From assembly GCA_036571765.1 (NCBI GenBank), contig BROE01000025.1:4100222-4164221 (forward strand): a stretch of DNA of 64,000 nucleotides, written 5' to 3'. This document shows, piece after piece, positions 14,101-24,700 of this stretch (positions within the stretch are counted from its first letter, which is position 1; each line of letters begins with the position of its first letter). The notes beneath the pieces are model-generated. The model was not told where the DNA came from. It ran no database searches and worked only from the letters and a program-made list of their open reading frames with translations. This DNA is from Plecoglossus altivelis (Eukaryota > Chordata > Actinopteri > Osmeriformes > Plecoglossidae). The position numbers and the translations under genes are program-made.

Positions 14101-17100
14101 ATATAACCACGTCAACAAGCCACAGCCTTCTCCACTGTTCAGATGCATCCGATTCATACCACAGCTTTGCCAACCAATCAGATTCTGACCACAGTCTTGT
14201 CCACCAATAAGATGCTGACCATGACCATGTTCACCAATTTGATCCTAACTGCAGCCTTAGCCACCCAGCCCCAAATGCTGTGAAAGTAATGTGTAATAGA
14301 AGAATACGAGCTACAGGTGTTAATATGTGTTCGTGTGTGTGTGTGTGTTAGGTGAGAACTGTCAGACGCTGCTAGCGCCATGTAGCGGCAGGCCCTGTCA
14401 GAACGGAGGCGTGTGTAAAGAGTCCGAGGACTACGAGAGCTTCTCCTGTGTGTGTCCAAAGGGCTGGCAGGGTGAGACTCCCACACACTCTGGGCTCTGC
14501 GCACACACGCTCTCTGCCTGCATTCTCTGCAAACGCTCCACAGACACACTGCCACACACTCAGCACACAGACCCTTCACACACAACCCTGCCCCCCCTCG
14601 CCCCGTCTCTCTTCTCCTTTCTGACGCCCTGTCCCTGCGCCTCCCCTCAGGCCACACCTGCGAGGTGGACGTCAACGAGTGCGTGAAGAGCCCCTGTCTC
14701 AACGGCGCCACCTGCCAGAACAGCCCAGGCGGCTATCGCTGCAGCTGCAAACCAGGCTACAACGGCCGCGACTGCGAGGCCAACGTGGACGACTGCAAAC
14801 CCAGTAGGTCCCCAGCCCTCCCCTCCCCGACCAAGCTGGGTGGGACGCAGGGAGAGTCAGACTCAGGGTGGGTGGGTGGGTTGCCCACAGTTGGAGTCTC
14901 TGGTTGAAAGGTCTCACATCTCAATTTCCTGTTGCATCGCTAGTCACATGTTGACAAGGGTCAAAATGTGGTTTGGTTGGCTGTTCCTGCAAATAGCAGT
15001 TGGGCACAAAACAAAATGAGAAACATTGTACTCTAGAATGTTCTTCTCTTGAAGGCTCCAACTCAGCGCAGGCTTCTCCTACTCTTGCTCCCTGCTCACC
15101 TCTCTTTCTCTCTCTGATTTACACACCTCTTGAAGATTAGGTGCATTCTATAACCTTTATTTTGTATCATGTTTGGCTTGTAATTGATTTAATTTGTTTG
15201 CAATGCTTAGAAATAACACAGAGTCAAATACCTTTTCTACCTTTTGCCATTCCAGCATATTTTGTAGATATAAATACTGGAGAATGGACATTTCCCTTTC
15301 CCTTTAAATGTAGGGCAATAGTTTTGGTTGTTTGGCCAATAGTGATATCCCCTGGAGAATTAGCTTTATTAGCCAAGTATGTGTACACATAAAAGGAATT
15401 TGGCTGTTTTTTTTTACAACTAGCCCCAAGATAGAACAAACAATGGGAAGTACAGTGAGCAAACGAATGGTTAAATAGTGTAGATATAATTCCAATAGGG
15501 TTTGGTTTAGGTAAAAAAAAGGCGACAGTCTCTTGGCTAGCAACAGATAAGTAAACATATTAGGGTTGATTTTGCGCCAGTTGAAGTCAAACCAAATCAG
15601 GAGGTCAGCAAGCTAACAGGGACCTTGTGCTAAGCTAAAAGCTAACTCCACCGGCCCTCCTCTCGACCCTGCTCAGACCCTTGCAGCAACGGGGGCCTCT
15701 GCAAGGACGAGGTGAACTCCTTTGCGTGCAGCTGCCTCCCCGGATTCCGGGGGACGAGGTGCGAGGAGGACATCAATGAGTGCGACAGCGACCCCTGCCA
15801 GAATGATGCCAACTGCACGGACTGCGTCAACAGCTACACCTGCACCTGCGCTCCGGGCTTCGGTGGCATCAACTGTGAGAACAACACCCCCGACTGCACT
15901 GAGAGGTAAATCAGTCACTAGACTATTAGTCTCCCCGTGTTTAGGCTTCATGGTTAATATTGTCATGTCTGGACAATGTGTATTACATGAGCTTTTGTCT
16001 GACATCCTGTCTGTTGGGCTTGTGTGCCAGACACCCGGAACTCGACCCTTAACCTTGTCAACGTCTGCCCGTGTGGTTGAGCTTCATCCCAAAAAGACAA
16101 AAACCGTCAACACTTAGAATGACCAAACTCTTGACCACTTCAGAATGAAGCTTCTACTCCTGGTTTACTCCTTTCGTTTCTAACCATATGGACACGCGTG
16201 CACTCTTGTTTTCCGCTCAGCTCGTGTTTCAACAGCGGGACCTGTGTGGACGGCATCAACACCTTCACCTGCCTGTGCCCGCCGGGGTTCACGGGCAGCT
16301 ACTGCCAGCACGACATCAACGAATGCGACTCCAAGCCCTGCGTCAACGGGGGGACCTGCCTGGACAGCTACGGAACCTACAAGTGCTCCTGTCCCCACGG
16401 ATACATTGGCCTCAACTGCCAGGTATGACGGGGGTGTGTTTAGGGTGATTTGAAAAGGCATGGAGGGATAGCTTGGGTTGGATGCTTTTAAACAGGCACA
16501 AACTACTCGTTTCAATCAATGACCTGACAGGCCGTTAAATGGGATATTGGTAATGGTCAGTCCCACTGTGCTGTGAAATGAATGTCCCTGACCTAACCCG
16601 TGTGTGTGTGTGTTAGAATCTGGTGCGCTGGTGTGACTCGTCACCATGTAAGAACGGGGGCAGCTGCTGGCAGAGGGGCACCAGCTACACCTGTGAGTGT
16701 CAGACAGGCTGGACTGGTCACTACTGCGACGTCCCCAGTGTGTCCTGCCAGGTGGCGGCCAAGCAGAGAGGTGAGAGAAGAGCCGCTTTTCTGGACGAGT
16801 GTTTGTGTGTGTAACTGGATCTGTAGCTGTGTGTGATGGTGTGTGTGTGTATAGATCGCTGGACGTGTAGCTGTGTATGATAGTGGGTGTGTCTGGATGT
16901 CCGGGTGTGTAGCTGTGTGTGATAGTGTGTGTGTGCGTGCATATCTGGACATGTGCGTAGCTGTGTATGTTTGTGTTAGCGTGTGTTTGTGTCTCTGCTC
17001 GTGTATCTGGATGTGTGCGTAACTGTAAGAGTGTGAATTGTTTTCCTGTTTGAATGATGTTTTCAGGACTGTATAAAGGGTTAGATGAAGACAATATGTA

Positions 17101-17186
17101 GGTGATATGATGACATCTTCTGTCTCTCCACGCGTGTATCACCCCTCCCTGCCTTACTCATTCCCTCTCTTCCTCATTCCCTCCCT

Positions 17187-17226
<40 letters not shown>

Positions 17227-17863
17227 CTCCCTTCCCCCAGGCGTGGACGTGTTGCAGCTATGTGGCAACTCCGGCCTGTGTCTGGACGCCGGCAGCAGCC
17301 ATTACTGCCAGTGCCAGGCGGGCTACACAGGCAGCTACTGCGAGGAGCAGGTGGATGAGTGCTCCCCCAACCCCTGCCAGAACGGGGCCACCTGCACTGA
17401 CTTCCTGAGCGGCTACGCCTGCAAGGTGGGCAGCAGGAAGACCGCTCACACAGAGCACTGCGACTGAAAGTTCTAGAAAAGACAGCTTCTTTAAAAGTGA
17501 TCCAAGCTCGTTGAGTCCTGAGGAGTCTGGCGAAAATGGTGCTGTTATACGTCAGGAACACGCATTTATTCATCATAAATGTACGTTCAGGGTCTGGACG
17601 GGCTTCCTAAAAACCTCGCTTTCACTATGAACTCATACTAGGACAGTGTTGAGAAGGAGAGTGTTAATTGATGCTCACCAGCATGTTGATCCTCCATGAA
17701 AAAGACAGCGCTGGCCTTGGCAGAATGCCGGGCCAAGAAAACAGCTAGGTAAACAAAATAATCCGTGTTTCATGTCAAACATTGATCTGACTCTCTTTTC
17801 CTCCTCCCTTTCCCTCTATCTCATTTCCCTTATATCTTTTCCTCTCTCTCTCCCCCTTTTCTC

Positions 17864-17894
<31 letters not shown>

Positions 17895-20800
17895 CCTCTC
17901 TTTCTCTCTCTCTCTTTTCCCCCTCTCTCTCCTCAGTGTGTACCAGGCTACGTTGGGACCAACTGCTCCGAGGAGATCAATGAGTGTTTCTCCCAGCCCT
18001 GCCAGAATGGGGGCACCTGTATTGACCTGATCAATCACTACAAATGCTCCTGTCCCAGAGGAACACAAGGTCAGGGACCCCCCCCCCTTGCTCCTCCACA
18101 CCACCACCATGCATCCATCTCTCCTCCCTCCTCCCTCTACACAACACCCATTCCTCCATCCCTTGCCTCTCTGCCCCCCCCCCCGACACACACACACTCC
18201 AGATGTCTGAAGCTCTTCATTAATTAGGGCTTAACAGCCCACCGCGTGTCTGAACTGGATTTCTCTAATGAAGGTGACCTGTCTGCACATTAAAGCGCTT
18301 GTGCACCTAAGAAATCTGGTTGTTGTTTTTCACGGGCGATTGTTTACGGTCGGTCGGCGCGACACGTCCGCTCGCCATGTTGTCGTACGTTCACTGACAA
18401 AAAGTACCAACGCTGTGGTCAGTGCTGACTGTTTATATCCCTCTCCCTGCCCCCCCATTGGAACTTTCAGGGGACCACTGTGAGATCAACGTCAATGACT
18501 GCACCCCGTTTTCTGACCCGGTCACCAAGGAGCCCAAGTGCTTCAACAAGGGGAGGTGTGTGGATCGCGTGGGGGGCTACCAATGCACTTGCCCGGCCGG
18601 GTATGTGGGCGAGCGCTGCGAGGGTGATGTCAACGAGTGCCTGTCCAACCCTTGCGACCCCAGGGGGACTCACAATTGCGTGCAGCTCACCAACAACTAT
18701 CGCTGCGAGTGCCGGACAGGATACACGGGTGAGCAGCCCCAGAATCGAGAAAGACGCACGTGTTCAAAATACTGAACTTGTGTTATCATTGTTGAATTTG
18801 ACCATTTCTACAGACTAAAAAAGGGGCAAATGATCATGTCGTTTGACTGAGTAACAGAGGCGTTTTGGGCCAAAATAGCTGAAGAAAGTGCGGAAAACAC
18901 GGAAGTCTGGTTGAAGTTGTAAACGTGACGTGTGTGTATTCTGCTTGCGGTCAGGCCTGCGCTGCGAGGAGGTGTTTGATGGCTGTAAGGGACGACCCTG
19001 TCAGAATGGAGGCTCCTGTGCAGTGGCCAGCAACACTCCTCAGGGCTTCATCTGCAAATGTCCACCTGTGAGTACACTCCCCCTCCCCTACACACACACA
19101 TATACACATATACACACACAGACTCAGAAGCACATACACACTCACTCACACACACATATACACAGACACAGACTTGTATACACAGTCTCCCATGCAAACA
19201 CGCTCACACATATTGTGAAGAGTTTCGGCGACCACGTACACTCACACAGACATGCTCACACTCACTCACGCAGATACACAAGTAGTGTCATTTAATCTCA
19301 AGCCTGCCTTTTAGCAAACCAGAAATTCCTTTTTGCTCATGACATAAATGCAATAAGGTAACCCTTCCATCTGAGGCTTAATCCCCTGCAGTAAGAGCGA
19401 TAGGCATAACACCCCACACCAACATCACACCCATGAACAGAACACACATCTCCAGACACCACCATGAACACAGCCGAACTCTAAAATTGGTGATTAAACG
19501 GCGGTGCTTGTGCTACACCAGGGTTACACCGGCTCGACATGTGAGTACGACGCCCAGGCGTGCGGCTCCCTCCACTGCCTCAACTCTGGCACCTGCATCT
19601 CCGGCCCCCGGAGCCCCCGCTGTCTCTGCCCACCATCCTTCACGGGGCCCGAGTGCCAGTTCCCCAGCGGCAGCCCCTGCACCGATAACCCCTGCTACAA
19701 CGGGGGCACCTGCGAGTATACCTCCACCCCCCCTTACTACCACTGCATCTGCCCCACCCGCTTCAACGGGCTGCTGTGCCACATCCTGGACCACCACTTC
19801 CTGGGCGGGTTTGGCCGTGAGATCACCCCGCCCCCTGGGGTGCAGGAGACCTGCCCGCTGGCGCAGTGCGCCGAGCGGCGGGGTGACCGCTTCTGCCACT
19901 CGGCGTGCAACGACCACGCCTGTGACTGGGATGGTGGCGACTGCTCGCTGAACTTCGACGACCCCTGGCAGAACTGCACGGCAGCGCTGCAGTGCTGGCG
20001 TTACTTCGGCGACGGCCGGTGCGACCAGCAGTGCAACAACGCCGGCTGCCTGTACGACGGCTTCGACTGCCAGAATGCGGAGCCGCAGTGCAAGTGAGTG
20101 CGGCGTGGCCGTAGTGCTCTGGTAAAGTCTTAAGCAGACTGGCTCAAACAAAACAATATACGCTGAACAATAGTTAATCATGGATATACTGTGTCATGGA
20201 TGGATCTAATTATGGATGAAGCATTCCGTGTCTGCCTTCTCAATGTCGTTAATGTAATCATTTACAGCATACTTAAACTAATACATTTAGTTAAGATAGG
20301 GATATTCAGGAAGATAAATATTTTCATGAAATAAGTCATAAAAAATTCTTCATCTTTTCCTCTTTGTGTTCTGTGTGCCCGCCAGCCCGCTGTATGATCA
20401 GTACTGTAAGGACCACTATGCAGATGGTCACTGCGACCAGGGCTGCAACAAGGCCGAGTGCGAGTGGGATGGCTTGGACTGCGCCAACAACGTCCCCGAG
20501 AAGATGGCGACGGGCCACCTGGTCCTCGTGGTCTACATCGTGCCCGACCAGCTGCGGAACATTACCTCCGTGTTCCTGCGCGAGCTCAGCCGCGTGCTCC
20601 ACACCAACGTGCTGTTCCGGAAGGATGCGCGCGGCGAGCTCATGCTTTACCCTTACTACGGCAGCGACCGGGAAGTCGGGAAGCACGCCAGGAAGCGCTC
20701 GGCAGACCGGTGGGAGGGGGGTGTGGCGGGAGTGCTTGGCGACGTGAAGGAGAGTCTGTCCCAGGTGTTCAGCAGAGACAGGAGAGAGCTGGATCACATT

Positions 20801-21702
20801 CAGATTAAAGGGTAAGACTGGGAGGGGGGGTCAGAATTCAGATATGCGTGGTGGAGTTCTGTTACCAGCGAAGGGAAGGTTTATTAAGTAATTACCGGTG
20901 TATGTAATTCAAAGTAATTTTATGATGAATGACGGAGCGCTGATGATGACGATGTAGAGCAGCTACGGCTTTACCCCAACTCCTCTGGTCTTAACAGCCC
21001 GGCTCGCTTTGAAACGAAGCCTGTTTTATTCTCCTTAAAGGACTTTCCTAGTCAGCTTGGATAAAAAACTGCGGTAATATAAAAGTCTATCCGTCCGCTT
21101 CAAACGGGGTAAATAACCTCCGTGGGCGCTGTTCGTGCGTTGTTTCCTCAGGTCGATCGTGTACCTGGAAATAGATAACCGCCAGTGCCTGCAGCAGTAT
21201 GAGGAGTGCTTCCAGAGCACCACGGACGTGGCTGCTTTCCTGGGGGCCCTGGCCTCTAGCGGCAGCCTCGACATCCCCTACGTCATCGAGGCCGTCCGCA
21301 GTAAGTGTCTTGGCGTAGCTCTCCTCCGGTAAAAAAAAAACGAGGATATTTACCCCTAACGTTTTGTAATATATTAACCCCTTAATGTTGTTTACAAACC
21401 GTGACCGTGTTTTCCCCAAAATACACACAAACAGTCAAACCGAAAACATCCAGAGCCCCGCCCCTTCATTGAAGGGGTGCCGGGGGCTGTCGGATTGTGT
21501 GTTTGTTTTTCAACAATGGAACAAATGAGATTTTGAAGCGGACGGACTAAACAATCAATCACACGTCGGTGTGCAAATCCTTTTGCTTCAGGCCTCAGAT
21601 GGTTAATTGCCTGAAATCAACTCAAACAGGCCCCTACTGCAGCTACATACCAGTCTACTGCTACCTCCCTCGCTCTCTCCCTCTCTCTTTTTCTACAACG
21701 CA

Positions 21703-21736
<34 letters not shown>

Positions 21737-24700
21737 CATCTCGCAGTGTGAGGCTGCTGCTGCAACCTTCACCCCTCTGAGTGTAATACCAGGACTTAAT
21801 GCATCTCTAAGGGTTTAGGTGGGGAGAGTTTATCATTTCAAAATCGTTAGCGGAGGAAAAAAAGAGAAGGGGAAAAATTGATCGGGAGTGTGCTAGAAGT
21901 TGGGAGTCTTTGTTATCTTGAAAATCCGAATAAATCCTACGTCTTTACAGCTTACAGCGCGTGCAGTAATTTGAAGTTCATTAATCCCCTCTCTTTTTTT
22001 CCCTTAAAGAAGAAATGGTAAAGTTGTCTCCTGGTACCCTGGGTTGAGAGAGAAAGGGGAGGCGTTTTTTTTCTCTTCCGCTCTCTCTCTTTCTTTTCGC
22101 TTTTTTATTTGCCAGCGCTTAGACGGGGAGCGGTTAAGCAATTCTGATTATCAGAACAGATAGAACAACCTCATTTGACAAATGTGAGGGGCGCTCGTCA
22201 TTTTGGTCTGAGCGCCCGTGGCTGATGGACAGAGCTCAGGATCCTGCGTTGGAGCGGGATCCCTCCTTAGCCTAGCCGAGCTGGACTACCTGCCCCTGGC
22301 TGCTAAGCCCCTCCGCACCCTGCAACACCCTGACCCATGCTTCCCCTCCTTGCCCCTCCAGGCGAGGTGGACCCGCCGCCCACCAAGCTCTACCCCGTCT
22401 ACGTGGTTCTGGCTGGGCTGGGTCTGCTGGCCTTCCTCGGCGTGGGGATGGTGGCATCCAGGAAGCGGAGGCGTGAGCACGGACAGCTGTGGTTCCCGGA
22501 GGGCTTCAAGAGCAGCGAGCCCAGCAAGAAGAAGAGGCGAGAACCCGTTGGGGAGGACTCGGTGCGGCTGAAGTAAGTTCAACGAGAGGGCCCGGAATGT
22601 TCTTCTTGTTGGGTTTTTGCGCTGGGTTGAGTCTTTTTGAGTTTCCTCGTTGGGGTTTGGTCAATGGGTTTCTGTGGAGTTTGGATCTGCTTCCCTAAGT
22701 CATCAAGTGTCGGGTGGTAGAGCGGGGTAGATTAGAGAGGGTGTGGGGGGTAGGTGAAAGAAGAAGCTGTGTAGTTGGACAGATGTGGATGAGATGGGGG
22801 GAGGGAGCAGGTTGAGGCAGTGGTGTTTTAATTGACTCATCTGAGCTGCCGAGCGGGACAGCGTGGGGGTGCTCGGTCGACACTTTCGTCTCCGGTGTCG
22901 ACGCACGGTAATGGAGGGAGGACAGGGTTGGGGCCAAAGCTGCTCGCTTCTTCTGGGTCCTCATCAGAGCCTGTCTCTCTCTTGACCACAGACCTCTGAA
23001 GAACCCTTCGGACATGGCCCTGATGGATGACACTCACCAGGAATGGGGAGACGAGGAGTCGTCCGACGCCAAGCGTTTCAGGGTAAGGAAGACAAGCACA
23101 TCACCTCGTTCTCAGGCGGTCCGCCTGAGAAGAACCCTGCTGCTTCTCGCAGGTTCTAGAACTAACCTGACGATGAGGAACATAGCTTCAGGATTCTTTG
23201 ATGTGCTTTGTAGATGATTGGTAGCTTCATTTGGGACATTTCTTCACGGCTGACCCCCCTGGCTTGTGTTTTCTGTAGCAGTTTGAGGAGCAGGCGATTC
23301 TGGAGCTGGAGGACCAGCCAGACCAGCGGCAGTGGACCCAGCAGCACCTGGATGCGGCCGACCTGAGGGTTCCCTCCGTGGCCCCCACACCCCCCCAGGG
23401 AGAGATCGAGAGCTACTGTATGGATGTGAACGTCAGAGGACCAGGTGGGTGAACTCTTAAGTTGTTAAGGAAGGTTTTCAGTGTGGATAGACTGGAGGAG
23501 TGAAGTTTCTTCACAATAAGGTCCAGAAGTTGGAAATGTGTTTTACGTTTTACTTTTTGAGGTTGTATTGAAGTTTATTGGAGAAAGTATTTGCGCTGTT
23601 ACCCAGAATGTATACCTTAACTAATGAAATTCAATAATGTAAATAATATACTATACATTAGGTTTTCAAATGTCTAATAGCTCCCACGTTCCATCCAAAC
23701 AATTTCCTTAAATTATTTCACTTTAAAGTCAAAAGTATATATATCTGTATTTAGCATATGAATACGCTTGTTCAATTATTTGTATGTATGTGTGTGGGCT
23801 TGTGCATACACACGCATATGGTTGTCTGCATGAACTGCATGTGCATACCTAAGGTTGTGTTTCTAAGAGGTGTGTGCGTATAGCAGGCGTGTGTGTAGGA
23901 GGTGTGTGTGTAGGAGGTACTAAAGCCCCATGTCCTCTGGGTAGAAGGATCTTCTTCAAAGCAGCTGGCTGGAAGCCTTTGGGCCTGAGGGAAAACTCCC
24001 TCTCTGATGAACCATGTGACCAGTAATAGGCCTCTCTGTCTGCATGCTTTATTAATAAAACCAATAAAGGCCTCAATGCACAAAAACACCCTTTTATGCT
24101 GTCATGGCCCCCCCTTCAAAGAATATTTGAGACGACCAGAAGTACGGTGCTTAAAACTAGAGCACACCTCTTTAAATATACGGATCGATGTTCCTGAATC
24201 GACAAAAATCTGCCAGATCTAGGAGCTCTCCTTTTGAAGAGGACTGAGGCTCATCCAAGCCAACTGGCTGAGCTGCTTCTCAGAAAGAGGATCATTTGCA
24301 CTTTTCCAGCTGCCTAAGTTTTCACAAGCCGTGTTTCTATCCCCCTGAATCGCTCCTCTCCTTCAGAGGCAGCCAAACGGTGGCTCGATCTGCATCCGTG
24401 ATCGAAACAAAAACCAAAGCCGCGACGATTCAAACCGAGGCGAAGCGAATCCACGTTCGATTTGTTTTGCGGTTGCCTTCGTTCTTGATCTTCTCTCTAC
24501 TGCTTTGAAGTGTGTGGCGTGGGGGGGGAAAGATTGCAGCAGTCGCTGGGCAGGGGTGATGGGTGGAGGCGGTGGGGAGGGGGGCTGGGGGCGGGCAGAC
24601 TGTGCTGACTGTGCACTTCAAACACCACAGCTTTGACGAATCGGTGGATTCTCACGTAGCGCTAAACATGGCCTTCTCACTTTCACTTCCTCCTCCTCCT

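Larger units (their letters stand above)
5172..19067 (+). other. notch1: notch1 extracellular EGF-repeat exons 3-24
   Basis: Exons: 5172-5392, 5646-5984, 6575-6697, 6875-7108, 7400-7555, 7914-8099, 8556-8669, 10448-10561, 10694-10927, 11272-11382, 12683-12875, 13018-13163, 13276-13389, 14352-14471, 14651-14803, 15677-15905, 16221-16422, 16617-16770, 17241-17425, 17937-18069, 18471-18728 and 18955-19067. They encode six-cysteine EGF modules, many with the calcium-binding D-x-D/N-E-C start. EGF11-12, the ligand-contacting pair in Notch1, falls in exons 7-9. The O-fucose Thr of EGF12 is kept in CQNEATC (codon 8054-8056). EGF35-36 continue into exon 25. EGF2 is incomplete. Confidence 0.95.
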